Source of the DNA: Dyella dinghuensis | Lineage (GTDB): Bacteria > Pseudomonadota > Gammaproteobacteria > Xanthomonadales > Rhodanobacteraceae | Direction: 5' to 3' | Length of the DNA stretch: 64,000 nucleotides | NCBI RefSeq assembly: GCF_003977615.1 | Contig: NZ_RYZR01000003.1 | Span: forward strand, 744,001 to 808,000 | The notes under the pieces: generated by a model | Databases searched by the model: none | What the model was told of the DNA's origin: nothing | What the model saw: only the letters and a program-made list of their open reading frames with translations | Part shown: piece after piece, positions 15,128-24,959 of the stretch | Layout: the number at the start of each line of letters is the position of its first letter | How positions within the stretch are numbered: position 1 is the stretch's first letter | Translations under genes and position numbers: made by a program

Positions 15128-15750
15128 GTAAGACGCACATGGGGGATTTGCAAGCGGATGACCCCACGGGCGCAAATCGCACGCAGCTCCTCTGCCGCTC
15201 CGAACCCAAACTGCACATGCCGCGCGCGGGCAAGGTTCCGACAGGCGGCTTTGTGGCAGTCAGATCAAGACGTCGAATGACTCCTCAGGGCCGAAAGTGG
15301 ACGCTCTGCCAAAGGTTTCAGCACAAACTTTGGTCATCGAAGGGTTGCTTAAGGCGAGCGCCACGAATTCTAAATAATGTTTTATTTAAAGTGCACAGAC
15401 TTAGCTGTCCACTGGTCAGCAAAGTACGTACGCACCTCAAACTGCACAGACCTTGGTTTCGAAAAACGCACACATTTTGGTGTCAGTGGTTAGCGCAAAA
15501 AAAGCGATCTCGCATCGATCAAGAAATAGCCCTTTCGTATGATGCATCTTGACGTGTATTGCCGCACCCTACTTGGCAACTCAGCCTTTGTCGCGACGCA
15601 CGATCGCACTCGATGAAAAGCTTAAAGACCTCCTTCACTTCATATTCGGAGAATGGGTGCCGCTGGAAAATGTCATTGTTGCGTTCCGCATGACATGAAT
15701 ACGACGAGCTACCAGAAAAGCAGCGACATCCGTCACGAAGGTCACAAGTC
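15128..15750. other. Gene-poor stretch with four degenerate direct repeats
   Basis: About 620 bases without a convincing gene. The AT-richer middle carries four imperfect copies of GCACAnACyTTGGT: 15321-15335, 15393-15407, 15444-15458 and 15468-15482. No transposase motif or terminal inverted repeat is visible. The right end should contain the promoter of the downstream hydrolase. Confidence 0.35.
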
Positions 15751-16794
15751 ATGAATAAAAATTTCCATGCGCCGGGCCAGCTAAATGCGAAGCGTCGCGA
15801 TTTTTTGACAGCGACCATTATCGGATCACTCGCTCTCGCCGTAGATCGCATATCGAATGCGTTCGATCGCTCAGAGGTTTCTAGCGACCGATCTCGTCCT
15901 GCGAAACCTCCACAGGAACATGTCACCATGACCACGTTATATAAAATGCAAAAAGTGGAAGACGTCGACGTCTTCTACCGTGAAGCGGGTCGCCTGGACG
16001 CACCGGTGCTACTTCTCTTGCATGGATACCCGACCGCCAGTCACATGTTCCGTGACCTCATTCCGTTGCTGGCTAACGATTACCATGTGATCGCCCCGGA
16101 TCTTCCGGGCTTTGGCAATACGAAGGCACCCCCGCGTGGAACATTTGACTATTCGTTCGACCATCTTGCGCAGATCGTCATTGGTTTCACGAACGCATTG
16201 AACCTCAAGAAATATGCGCTATATGTTTTCGACTATGGTGCACCCACCGGCTTTCGTGTCGCAGTTGCTCATCCCGAGCGCGTGACGGCAATCATCAGCC
16301 AGAATGGCAATGCCTACGAAGATGGTTTGAGCAACGTTTGGGGTCCTTATCAAGCGTATTGGCGGGCCCCGTCGGAGAAGACACGAGAAGCGTGCCGCGA
16401 TGCTCTTTCACCCGAAGCGATACGTATGCAGTATTTGCATGGAGCCGATCCCCTGAAGGTATCGCCCGACGGCTACACCCTCGACATTGCATACATGAGC
16501 CGCCCGGGAATGGATGATATCCAGCTTGACCTCGTGCTGGATTACCGCACCAACGTCGCCTCCTATCCGGCATGGCAAGCCTACTTTCGCGAGCATCAAC
16601 CGCCATTGCTCGCGGTATGGGGCGACCAAGACCCATTCTTCCTTCCCGCGGGCGCAAAGGCCTATAAGCGTGACATTCCGGAAGCCGAAGTGCATTTGTT
16701 GAATACCGGACATTTCGCGCTTGAGACGAATGCGCGTGATATTGCCGATTACATACGTGACTTTCTAAAGCGGAAAGTAAAGGACGTTTCCTAA
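15751..16794 (+). CDS. Tat-type alpha/beta hydrolase with Asp nucleophile (epoxide hydrolase/haloalkane dehalogenase-like)
   Basis: 347 residues. KRRDFLTATIIGSLALAV at about 14-31 is a twin-arginine-like signal. The core starts near residue 65: LLLLHGYPTASHMF supplies the oxyanion HGYP motif, and VFDYGAPTGFR at about 159-169 has Asp at the nucleophile elbow instead of Ser, as in epoxide hydrolases and haloalkane dehalogenases. AVWGDQDPFFLPAG carries the acid candidate and NTGHFALE the catalytic His. A second ATG (MTTLYKMQ) at about residue 60 could give a cytosolic form. It is a clear paralogue of the gene at 55687-56715. Substrate unknown. Confidence 0.85.
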   Translation: MNKNFHAPGQLNAKRRDFLTATIIGSLALAVDRISNAFDRSEVSSDRSRPAKPPQEHVTMTTLYKMQKVEDVDVFYREAGRLDAPVLLLLHGYPTASHMFRDLIPLLANDYHVIAPDLPGFGNTKAPPRGTFDYSFDHLAQIVIGFTNALNLKKYALYVFDYGAPTGFRVAVAHPERVTAIISQNGNAYEDGLSNVWGPYQAYWRAPSEKTREACRDALSPEAIRMQYLHGADPLKVSPDGYTLDIAYMSRPGMDDIQLDLVLDYRTNVASYPAWQAYFREHQPPLLAVWGDQDPFFLPAGAKAYKRDIPEAEVHLLNTGHFALETNARDIADYIRDFLKRKVKDVS

Positions 16795-17002
16795 GGTGCT
16801 TACGATCCGGCATCACAGGCAAGACTCGAACTGATACTCCGATTAGCAGTCACGGGTTTTCTCGTGTATTTCCGTATCAATCCGTCGCTGCTCGCAATCA
16901 AACTTGACTTGGCCAAACCCGCGGCAGGAGAATCGATACCCCCTTCGCACCGCTGTGCCAAAGCGGCGTGTTGGTGTTCGCGTGCCTTCATTGGAGGTTC
17001 GT

Positions 17003-17605
17003 ATGAGCTATCACCTGGAAGGTCGTCTGCTCGAAGTTTGCAACTGCAAGGTCCTATGCCCCTGCTGGATCGGCGAAGATCCTGACAACGGTACGTGCGA
17101 CACCATTGTCGCCTGGCATATCGACAAGGGAGTGGTCGACGGTGTCGATGTTGCCGGCAATACCATCGCGGCCGTGGCCCATGTGCCCGGCAACATTCTG
17201 CAAGGCAACTGGACTGCCGCGATCTACATCGGCGACCAAGCTTCAAAAGCACAGGAAGAGGCACTGCTAAAGGTCTACACCGGCCAGGCCGGCGGACCGG
17301 TCGCCGATCTCGCCAAGCTCATCGGCCAGGTCGTATCGGTGGAGCGAGCGCCCATCCGGTTCACGGTGGTTTCGGGTAAGGGCGAACTCGAGATCGGCAC
17401 GAACTACTACGCCGAACTCGAACCCTATCTCGGCGCGACCGGTGGCCAGACCACGCTGTCCGATACCGTGTTTTCAACCGTGCCCGGGGCGCCGGTGTTT
17501 GTCGGCAAGGCTCCGACTTATCGATCCAGAAACGCTGCCCTCGGCATCAATCTCGACATCAAGAATCACAACGCCCTGCAGAGCACGTTCGTCTTCGACG
17601 CATGA
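17003..17605 (+). CDS. DUF1326 domain protein
   Basis: 200 residues from the ATG at 17003, which follows TGGAGG at 16992-16997. The start of the domain, YHLEGRLLEVCNCKVLCPCW, carries the CxC and CPC cysteines that define DUF1326; a further Cys follows in NGTC. No signal peptide is present. The stop overlaps the ATG of a DUF2182 membrane protein (ATGA), a pairing seen in many proteobacteria. The clustered cysteines suggest metal or thiol chemistry; no function is established. Confidence 0.85.
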   Translation: MSYHLEGRLLEVCNCKVLCPCWIGEDPDNGTCDTIVAWHIDKGVVDGVDVAGNTIAAVAHVPGNILQGNWTAAIYIGDQASKAQEEALLKVYTGQAGGPVADLAKLIGQVVSVERAPIRFTVVSGKGELEIGTNYYAELEPYLGATGGQTTLSDTVFSTVPGAPVFVGKAPTYRSRNAALGINLDIKNHNALQSTFVFDA

Positions 17606-18417
17606 ACTCAACGGCAGGCCCTTCGCCGCTTGGCGCTTCGCGCCATGTTCGCGTGTTCGTGCCAATCCTCGCCGCGCTGGTTGCTTTCGCTTGGGTTGCG
17701 TTGTGGGCGTGGACGCGCAGTCCTTATGGACGCTATATCGAACACGGTAACTGGATAGCCTCAGGATCGATTGCGTTTTTGTGTCGTGTCGTTCCGGGTG
17801 GCAACGTGGTCGTGCCCGTGTTACTCGAGGCCGTCGCGTGGATCCTCATGACAATGGCGATGATGTTGCCCACCACGTTGCCACTGTTCAATACCTTCGA
17901 CCGGTTGACGGGCGAGCGACCAGACCATGGACGTCTCCTTACGCTGCTCGGCCTTGGCTATATCACGGTGTGGGGAGCCTTCGGACTCCTGGCGCATGCA
18001 CTTCACACTGTACTGCTGTCCGTGCTCGCAAGCGTACCCACGCTGGCGTGGAATGGATGGCTGATTGGTGTCGCCATCATTGCGTTGGCCGGCGTATTTC
18101 AGTTCAGCAAGCTCAAATACCGGTGTCTGGAAAAATGCCGTACGCCGTTGAGCTTCGTCATTGAACACTGGCGTGGGCAAGCGCGAGCACGGCAAGCCTT
18201 CGCGCTTGGCGCGCATCACGGTTTATTCTGCGTCGGCTGCTGCTGGGCGCTGATGCTATTGATGTTCGCTCTCGGTACCGGCAGCCTCGGGTGGATGCTC
18301 TTGCTTGCAGCCGTGATGGCTATCGAAAAAAACGTGCGCTGGGGCAAGCATCTCAGCGCGCCCCTCGGCGTTGCGTTGCTGTCGTGGGCAGTCGTTCTGG
18401 TGGCGACCCATGCATGA
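17602..18417 (+). CDS. DUF2182 integral membrane protein
   Basis: 271 residues with about six hydrophobic segments, beginning VFVPILAALVAFAWVALWAW at about 17-36. Conserved-looking points are ILMTMAMMLPTTLPLFNTFDR (Met-rich helix), and the C-terminal HHGLFCVGCCWALMLLMFALG with Cys and His in a membrane segment. DUF2182 proteins are predicted metal-binding membrane proteins. It is translationally coupled on both sides: ATGA with the DUF1326 gene and an eight-base overlap with the EamA transporter gene. Confidence 0.85.
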   Translation: MNSTAGPSPLGASRHVRVFVPILAALVAFAWVALWAWTRSPYGRYIEHGNWIASGSIAFLCRVVPGGNVVVPVLLEAVAWILMTMAMMLPTTLPLFNTFDRLTGERPDHGRLLTLLGLGYITVWGAFGLLAHALHTVLLSVLASVPTLAWNGWLIGVAIIALAGVFQFSKLKYRCLEKCRTPLSFVIEHWRGQARARQAFALGAHHGLFCVGCCWALMLLMFALGTGSLGWMLLLAAVMAIEKNVRWGKHLSAPLGVALLSWAVVLVATHA

Positions 18418-19285
18418 AACACGCGGCGGACTGCTCATCTTGCAGACGACCGTCTTCACTACGCTGGCGATGCTCGCCTTCGCGGCCAATTCGCTATTGT
18501 GCCGGTTTGCATTGCAACGACACGAAATCGATCCGGTCAGTTTTGCCGCCATCAGGCTCGTTTCCGGGGCGATCATGCTCGCTGTCATCGTTCGACTCCG
18601 GCCGGAGCGATCCTCGCCCCGCCATGCCGACTGGCTCGCTGCGACCATGCTGTTTGCGTATGTCGCGTTCTTCTCCTTCGCGTATCTCACGTTGTCGGCA
18701 GGCACGGGAGCATTGATTCTGTTCGGCGCGGTTCAATTGACCATGCTCAGCGTTGGCGTGCGCTCCGGCGAAAAATTCGGGTACGTCGCGTGGTTCGGTC
18801 TCGCATTGGCCGTCGCTGGGCTTTGCTATCTGGTGTCGCCGGGTATCGCAGCGCCACCGCTCCTCGGCGCTGCGTCGATGGCGATCGCTGGCGTGGCGTG
18901 GGGCGTGTACTCATTGCGCGGCCGCCGCCTGACCGACCCTCTTGCCGCAGCAGCGGGAAACTTTGCGAGGGCTGCGTTGCTTGTTCCCTTGCTGAGCTTG
19001 CTTTTCATCGTCAACGCCCGCGCTTACACGGATGCGGCCGGTGTCGCTCTGAGCGTTGCATCCGGCGCACTCACGTCGGGCATCGGGTATGTCATCTGGT
19101 ATGCAGCCTTGAGCAGGCTTTCTGCCATGCGCGCCGCCACCGTACAGCTGTCCGTGCCGCTGATCGCGGCATTTGGCGGAGTGCTGTTCCTATCGGAAGC
19201 GATCACTCCGCGCCTGATTGTCGCTTCTACCGCGATTCTTGGGGGCATAGCGATGGTGATGACCAGCAGGTCGCGGAACCATTGA
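18410..19285 (+). CDS. EamA/DMT-family transporter
   Basis: 291 residues from the ATG at 18410, with ten predicted transmembrane helices in two EamA repeats. The first repeat begins AMLAFAANSLLCRFAL and the second near ASMAIAGVAWGVYSLRGRRL, with PLIAAFGGVLFLSEAIT ending the domain. DMT family members export small metabolites such as amino acids or nucleobases. The start lies within the end of the DUF2182 gene, so the three genes form one transcript. Substrate unknown. Confidence 0.85.
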   Translation: MHETRGGLLILQTTVFTTLAMLAFAANSLLCRFALQRHEIDPVSFAAIRLVSGAIMLAVIVRLRPERSSPRHADWLAATMLFAYVAFFSFAYLTLSAGTGALILFGAVQLTMLSVGVRSGEKFGYVAWFGLALAVAGLCYLVSPGIAAPPLLGAASMAIAGVAWGVYSLRGRRLTDPLAAAAGNFARAALLVPLLSLLFIVNARAYTDAAGVALSVASGALTSGIGYVIWYAALSRLSAMRAATVQLSVPLIAAFGGVLFLSEAITPRLIVASTAILGGIAMVMTSRSRNH

Positions 19286-19509
19286 AGGTGGACATGGTTG
19301 TAGAGCGGCGCCCACTTGTGAGTACGCACTTTGGTTATGAAGCCAACTCTCGCAGGCAATCCACTTGTCTAGCTGGGCTTCGCCGTTCAAACCACCAGGG
19401 CCAGCTATGTGTCGAGTGGCATGGTGCTAAGTGGCACATCTCAAAAAGCTGCCAGTGCTGAATTATGGAGGCGCGAATCTTCAATCAAGGCTGTGACAGG
19501 GAAGCTTTC

Positions 19510-20445
19510 ATGACAGATGTTCTCGAAAAGAATGAGCGGTTTGAGCAACTAGCAGACACAGTTTGTCTTTCAAGGCGACAGATGCTGCTGGGCCTCGGGT
19601 TGGCTGCCGTTGCAGCCAGTTCATGGTCGAAACTTGGATGGGCGGCTGCTCCCTCGAACTGGCCGTTGTGGACGGTGGAGGGGCACGGCGGCAAGGTATT
19701 TTTGACGGGAGAAACACCAGCACGTCGAACTATCTGGAAAGACGCGCGGATAGAAGGTTTGTTGCAAAACTGTTCTGCGTTATGGACGGAAACCAACCTG
19801 ATTCGGCATCAAGACATACAGGTACTCATCAAACAATACGGGATCGACGAGTCGAAGCCGCTGCTATCGAAGTTGAGTGAAAGAGACCAAAGCCGTTTGG
19901 CAGAAGCGGCGAAATTGGCGCAGGTGCCATTGGATAGTATGGCCCAATACAGACCGTGGTTCGCGGCATTTACGGTGGAGCAAGCCTACTACGCGGCCAT
20001 GAATCTGCCGGAAGCCGGCACGGCGGAAAAGGTGTTGATGCCGATGGCGAAAAACGACGGCATCACTATTTCCAGCGAATTCCCATCTATTGATGACCTG
20101 GTTGCTTTCATGGGCACATCTTCGGCAGCCGAAGATGTTCAATATCTGCAATACACGCTGGATCACCTTCTTGATGGGGCTGCAAAAAACGAGCTGGTCT
20201 ATTCCCGCTGGGCACGCGGTGACATGAGTGGTGCGGAGCAGATGGTTGCCAGAATGAAAGCATCGCAACCCGCCATGTACGACAAACACGTGATCGGGAG
20301 AAATGGGCGCTGGGTGCCACGCATTGACGAAATGTTGAAGAGTCCGAAACCTGCATTGGTCGTCGTCGGCCTTTACCACGTTGCAGGGCCTGACAGTGTT
20401 CTCGCGCGTTTACGGGAACATGGACTCAAAGTAACTACTGTTTGA
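19510..20445 (+). CDS. TraB/GumN family protein with Tat-like signal
   Basis: 311 residues from the ATG at 19510, preceded by AGGGAAGC. The signal is unusual: LSRRQMLLGLGLAAVAASSW begins near residue 21, leaving a 20-residue leader before the twin arginines. The TraB/GumN pattern follows: GGKVFLTGETPARR near the start, ALWTETNL, and the C-terminal VVVGLYHVAGPDSVLARLREHG. Plasmid TraB, Xanthomonas GumN and eukaryotic TIKI share this Tiki-type metalloprotease-like fold, but GxxH (here YHVAG) is the only metal-ligand candidate I can point to. It stands alone, convergent with cusA. Confidence 0.8.
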   Translation: MTDVLEKNERFEQLADTVCLSRRQMLLGLGLAAVAASSWSKLGWAAAPSNWPLWTVEGHGGKVFLTGETPARRTIWKDARIEGLLQNCSALWTETNLIRHQDIQVLIKQYGIDESKPLLSKLSERDQSRLAEAAKLAQVPLDSMAQYRPWFAAFTVEQAYYAAMNLPEAGTAEKVLMPMAKNDGITISSEFPSIDDLVAFMGTSSAAEDVQYLQYTLDHLLDGAAKNELVYSRWARGDMSGAEQMVARMKASQPAMYDKHVIGRNGRWVPRIDEMLKSPKPALVVVGLYHVAGPDSVLARLREHGLKVTTV

Positions 20446-20462
20446 CGCGTCGCCCATTCCAT

Positions 20463-20488
20463 GGGTGGTGCGCGTCCACGCACCACCC
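20463..20488. terminator. Hairpin between convergent GumN-like gene and cusA
   Basis: GGGTGGTGCG at 20463-20472 pairs perfectly with CGCACCACCC at 20479-20488 across a six-base loop. It sits 17 bases after the GumN-like stop and 18 before the cusA stop, so it could act for both strands, though neither side has a U-tract. Confidence 0.5.
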
Positions 20489-20505
20489 AATATGTAGCAA
20501 CGAAC

Positions 20506-23500
20506 TTAACCCCGGGGAGAAGCGGACTGAAGCACAGCTTGCGCCTCTGAAGCCTTCCGTATCCGGTGCGATGCAAGCAGTCGAAACGCCGCGGGCAACA
20601 CAACCATTGACAAAAGCGGTGCCGTTAGCATGCCGCCGATCATGGGCGCAGCGATGCGTTGCATCACCTCCGAGCCCGCACCATGACCGAGCAGGATCGG
20701 AAACAAGCCTGCCAGAATGACGGCCACTGTCATCGCTTTCGGACGCACACGCTGCACCGCGCCTTCGCGAATCGCCATATCGAGTTCAGCAACACCCGCA
20801 TGCGGATTCTGCGCAAGCTGCTTGTCCCACGCATGGCGAAGATACAGCAGCATCACGACGCCGAATTCAGCCGCCACGCCACTGAGTGCGATGAAACCGA
20901 TCATGGTTGCTACGGATACCGCGTGGCCGAGCAGCCAGATCAACCATAGTCCGCCGACTAGTGCGAGCGGCACGCTCGCCATGATCAAGGCGGCTTCACT
21001 CGACCGACGAAACACAACGAAGATCAGCGCAAAAATGATCGCCAACGCGGCCGGTACGACGAGCTTCAGGCGTTCCATGGCGCTCTGTAAATATTCGAAC
21101 TGTCCCGACCAGGCAATCGTCACGCCGGGCGGCAGCGAAACTTGTTCTGCCACGACACGCTGTAAACGGCTCACGACTGTTCCCAGATCGCTGCCGAACG
21201 TATCGACATAAACATACGTCGCCAACTGGCCGTTCTCGCTTTTCAGATCGGATGGACCCGCATCCAGGTTGACGTCAGCGACTTGCGCGAGCGTGAGTTG
21301 TGTTCCATTGGCGAGAATCGGCAATTCTCGCAGCGCTTCGACCGAATCGCGCTCAAGTCGCGGATAGCGCACGACGATGGGATAGCGTTCGCGTCCTTCA
21401 ACCGTCTGTCCAACAGGATCGCCGCCGACTACCGTCGCGATAAGCTGCTGCACTTGGTCTTGCGTCAGCCCATAGCGCGCAGCGGCATCACGACGGACAT
21501 GCACGTCGAGGTAACGACCACTGGTGGGGCGTTCCGCAATCGCAGAACTAACTCCCGGCACGTTCTTGGCCACGGTCTCGATGCGATCGGCCACAGTTTG
21601 CAGCGTCATCAAATCCGTACCTAGCACCTTGATGCCGATCGGACTCTTGATGCCGGTGGACAGCATGTCGATCCGATTGCGAATCGGCGGTACGAAGAGG
21701 TTGGTCAAGCCGGGTACGCGCACCGCCCTGTCCAATTCGGCTTCGATCTTGGCCATCGTCATCCCTGGACGCCATTGATCCTTGGGCTTGAAGCTGATCG
21801 TGGTTTCGAACATCTCCAGCGGCGCCGGATCGGTAGCACTTTCCGCGCGCCCCGCCTTGCCAAAAACATGATCGACTTCCGGAACGGTCTTGATCATGCG
21901 GTCGGTGAGTTGCAGCAGCTGCGAGGCCTTGTCTGCCGATAGCCCCGTCAATGCAGTGGGCATGTACAACAAGGTGCCTTCATCCATGGGAGGCATGAAC
22001 TCGCTGCCTAACTGACTCATGGGTATTGCCGCACTAAGCAACAGTGCGCCGGCCAGCGCGAGCGTCGTTTTTGGATAGCGCAGCACCGCATCAAGAATCG
22101 GCCGATACAGTGTCATCAGACCGCGATTGAGCGGGTTATCGTTCTCATGGCGAATGCGGCCTCGCACGAGATAGCCCATCAACACCGGCACCAACGTGAT
22201 CGCCAATCCCGCCGCAGCCGCCATCGCATAGGTTTTCGTGAACGCAAGCGGCTTGAACAGCTTGCCTTCCTGCCCCTGCAGCGCAAACACCGGCACGAAC
22301 GACAGCGCGATGATCAGCAGGCTGATGAAAAGCGCCGGCCCGACCTCAGCCGCCGATTCCGCCACAAGCTCCCAACGTGTCGCACCTTGCGGCTCTTGCC
22401 CATCATGCGCGTCACGCCAATGTTCCAGATGTTTGTGTGTGTTCTCGATCATCACGATGGCGGCATCCACCATCGCGCCGATGGCAATCGCAATGCCGCC
22501 AAGTGACATCAAGTTGGCCGATACGCCTTGCAAATTCATCACGATGAAAGCGGCCAGCACACCCAACGGCAGCGTGATGACTGCAACGAAAGCCGATCGC
22601 ATGTGGCCAAGGAACAAGGCACACACCAGCGCGACAACCAGGAACTCCTCCAGCAATTTGCCCCAGACGTTCTCTACGGCGGCATCGATCAGCTGCGACC
22701 GATCGTAGGTCGGCACAATCTCTACGCCTGTTGGCAGACTGCGCTGGAGCTCTGTCAGTTTGGCCTTGACGGCGGCAATCGCGGTTCGAGCGTTCTTCCC
22801 CGACCGCAGTACGATCACACCCCCGGCCACCTCGCCCTGCCCATCCAGTTCCGCTATGCCACGCCGAAACGTAGGGCCACGTTGTACCGTCGCGACATCG
22901 CGCAAAAACACCGGTATGCCGGCGTTACTGGTGACGACAGGAACGCTTTCGAAATCATTGCGCGTTTTCAAATAACCTTCGCTGCGCACCATCACTTCGG
23001 CTTCGCCTTGCTCAATGACCGAGCCGCCGTTCGCACCATTGGCGGCACGGACCGCGTCAATCAATTGGGTGACAGTGATGCCGCGAGCCGCCAGTGCTTG
23101 AGGATCGGGCACGACCTGCCAGGCGCGCTCCATGCCTCCGATACTGGCTACTTCTGCAACGTCCGGGACCGTCTTCAACTGGTAGCGAAGAAACCAGTCC
23201 TGTATGGCACGCAACTGACCCAGGTCGTGTTTACCGATGCGATCAACCAGCGCGTACTCGTAGATCCATCCCAGCCCCGTTGCATCGGGGCCCAACGCAG
23301 GGTTTACACCGGCTGGAAGACTACTGCGAACCTGGCTCAGATACTCCAATACACGCGATCGCGCCCAATAGAGATCCGTGTTGTCGTCAAACAACACATA
23401 GACGTAGGAATCCCCGAAGAACGAATAGCCACGTACGACTTTGGCGCCGGGTACGGAAAGCATCGTCGTAGCGAGGGGGTAAGTGACCTGATCCTCCACC

Positions 23501-23679
23501 ACTTGCGGCGACTGGCCCGGCCAAGTGGTACGGATGATGACCTGCGTATCGGAAAGATCGGGTAACGCATCAATCGGTGTGTGCATGGTGGCATACACCC
23601 CGACAGCGGCCAGAACCAATGCAGCCAGCAATACGAGCACGCGGTGTGCAATGGCTGCACGAATCAGCGTGGCAATCAT
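20506..23679 (-). CDS. cusA: CusA-type heavy-metal efflux RND permease
   Basis: 1057 residues, the usual size of HME-RND inner-membrane pumps that export Cu(I)/Ag(I) using the proton gradient. It starts [21 protein letters not shown] (TM1), then [17 protein letters not shown] and [14 protein letters not shown], family hallmarks. The central TM region carries [25 protein letters not shown], with acidic and charged residues of the relay, and the second half opens with [18 protein letters not shown], Met residues near a metal route. The stop of cusB overlaps its ATG (ATGA). It completes cusCBA; CzcA-like Zn/Co pumps are the alternative, but the CusB domain below favours copper or silver. Confidence 0.9.
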   Translation of the reverse strand: MIATLIRAAIAHRVLVLLAALVLAAVGVYATMHTPIDALPDLSDTQVIIRTTWPGQSPQVVEDQVTYPLATTMLSVPGAKVVRGYSFFGDSYVYVLFDDNTDLYWARSRVLEYLSQVRSSLPAGVNPALGPDATGLGWIYEYALVDRIGKHDLGQLRAIQDWFLRYQLKTVPDVAEVASIGGMERAWQVVPDPQALAARGITVTQLIDAVRAANGANGGSVIEQGEAEVMVRSEGYLKTRNDFESVPVVTSNAGIPVFLRDVATVQRGPTFRRGIAELDGQGEVAGGVIVLRSGKNARTAIAAVKAKLTELQRSLPTGVEIVPTYDRSQLIDAAVENVWGKLLEEFLVVALVCALFLGHMRSAFVAVITLPLGVLAAFIVMNLQGVSANLMSLGGIAIAIGAMVDAAIVMIENTHKHLEHWRDAHDGQEPQGATRWELVAESAAEVGPALFISLLIIALSFVPVFALQGQEGKLFKPLAFTKTYAMAAAAGLAITLVPVLMGYLVRGRIRHENDNPLNRGLMTLYRPILDAVLRYPKTTLALAGALLLSAAIPMSQLGSEFMPPMDEGTLLYMPTALTGLSADKASQLLQLTDRMIKTVPEVDHVFGKAGRAESATDPAPLEMFETTISFKPKDQWRPGMTMAKIEAELDRAVRVPGLTNLFVPPIRNRIDMLSTGIKSPIGIKVLGTDLMTLQTVADRIETVAKNVPGVSSAIAERPTSGRYLDVHVRRDAAARYGLTQDQVQQLIATVVGGDPVGQTVEGRERYPIVVRYPRLERDSVEALRELPILANGTQLTLAQVADVNLDAGPSDLKSENGQLATYVYVDTFGSDLGTVVSRLQRVVAEQVSLPPGVTIAWSGQFEYLQSAMERLKLVVPAALAIIFALIFVVFRRSSEAALIMASVPLALVGGLWLIWLLGHAVSVATMIGFIALSGVAAEFGVVMLLYLRHAWDKQLAQNPHAGVAELDMAIREGAVQRVRPKAMTVAVILAGLFPILLGHGAGSEVMQRIAAPMIGGMLTAPLLSMVVLPAAFRLLASHRIRKASEAQAVLQSASPRG

Positions 23680-24959
23680 GGCTGATCTCCCATATGCATC
23701 CCCGACATCGGAGCGCTCGCTGCCGGAGCAGGTTGAGAGGAGTGGGTATCGAGTCGATCGAGTGCGCCGGACAAGCTGGCTTCCGAATCAATCAGGAATT
23801 GACCGGACACCACAACTTTTTCGTTGCCCTGCAGTCCCCCGAGAATTTCCGTGTATCCCTCCGAGGAACGACCTGTGCGCACGGATACGGGGCGAAAGTG
23901 TCCGTTCCCCTCCACGACGATCACACGCGCTTCAGAGCCCGATGTAATGAGTGCATCACTTGGCACGACCGGCACAGCCTCGCCGTTCGCCGGTGCAATG
24001 CGCACCGAGGCAAACATGCCTGGACTCAGCGCTCCATCCGCATTATCAAGCACAATGCGCGCGCGTTGCGTGCGTGTCATGGTGTCGATGTCGGGCAGCA
24101 AGGTTTCCACGGTGCCGCGGAACTCGCGCCCTGGCAGTGCATCCACTACAACGGTCACGGGCGTGCCATGACGCACCGTTCCAGCAGTCACCTGGGGCAG
24201 TGCGGCTTCAACCCAAACAGTGGACAAGCCATTCACAGTCATCAGGGTCTGACCGGCACTTACACGTTGCCCTTCTCGTACATCAAGAGCAGTGATCACG
24301 CCGCTTGCAGTGGCGTGCACGGTTATACCGCCGGTCGAACTGCGGTGAGCGCTTCGGATATCGGCGTCGGTCAAGCCCATGACATCAAGGCGTTGACGTG
24401 CAGCAGCACGCAATGCTTTAGCGTCGGAGGATTGGGCCTGCTGAAGTGCGCTGTATTCGGCGATGGCGGAATTCCATTCCGGCGCCAACATCGTCGCCAA
24501 TGGTTCACCTGCCGTGATAGCGGTGTACGGAGCACGCACGTAGAGCTGGCTTACGACACCGTCGACACGAGCACTTACCGTGGTGGCTTGCCGCAAATCC
24601 CAGGTCACCGTGCCGGGAACCTGGCTTACCGACGCCAAAACCCGATGCTGCACGGGGACCGTTCGTATTCCAAGGTTTTGAACAGTCGTCGGATCAATCC
24701 GGACAATGCTCGCATCAGCACCTTCATCGGCGTACTTGGGCACCATCTTCATGCCCATGGGCGACAATCCCGGGTGATCGAAATGCTGCTCCGGCACCAT
24801 GGTGTCGTACCAATACAGAACTTTTTTGTCCTGCGCTTCGGATGTCGCAGCAACCAATGATGTGGAAGACGATGGTGTGTATCGACCACTGAAGTAGCCG
24901 ATAGCAAGTAACAGTGCCGCTATGGTGATAGCCGCAAAAATAGTCAGCACACGCTTCAT
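23676..24959 (-). CDS. cusB: CusB-type periplasmic adaptor with heavy-metal-binding domain
   Basis: 427 residues from the ATG at 24959, which overlaps the cusC stop as ATGA. After a signal/anchor ([23 protein letters not shown]) comes [18 protein letters not shown], then a Met-rich [11 protein letters not shown]. This is the small metal-binding domain found at the N-terminus of CusB-type adaptors. The rest is a membrane-fusion protein: [27 protein letters not shown] (barrel-sandwich) and [17 protein letters not shown] (lipoyl-like). A longer in-frame version to 25193 would be antisense-like sequence inside cusC and is not supported. It links CusA to CusC across the periplasm. Confidence 0.9.
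   Translation of the reverse strand: MKRVLTIFAAITIAALLLAIGYFSGRYTPSSSTSLVAATSEAQDKKVLYWYDTMVPEQHFDHPGLSPMGMKMVPKYADEGADASIVRIDPTTVQNLGIRTVPVQHRVLASVSQVPGTVTWDLRQATTVSARVDGVVSQLYVRAPYTAITAGEPLATMLAPEWNSAIAEYSALQQAQSSDAKALRAAARQRLDVMGLTDADIRSAHRSSTGGITVHATASGVITALDVREGQRVSAGQTLMTVNGLSTVWVEAALPQVTAGTVRHGTPVTVVVDALPGREFRGTVETLLPDIDTMTRTQRARIVLDNADGALSPGMFASVRIAPANGEAVPVVPSDALITSGSEARVIVVEGNGHFRPVSVRTGRSSEGYTEILGGLQGNEKVVVSGQFLIDSEASLSGALDRLDTHSSQPAPAASAPMSGMHMGDQP

Noticed and set aside
15128-15552. Plus-strand frame near 15103-15552 as a gene
   Set aside because: It begins inside the arsR operator, shows no domain or RBS, and is basic and Cys/Trp-rich without pattern.
23577-24860. Long antisense reading frame (about 427 codons) opposite cusB and the start of cusA
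   Set aside because: Its translation is rich in His, Arg and Gln with no motif, and the opposite strand encodes a clear CusB protein. It is a by-product of GC-biased codon use.
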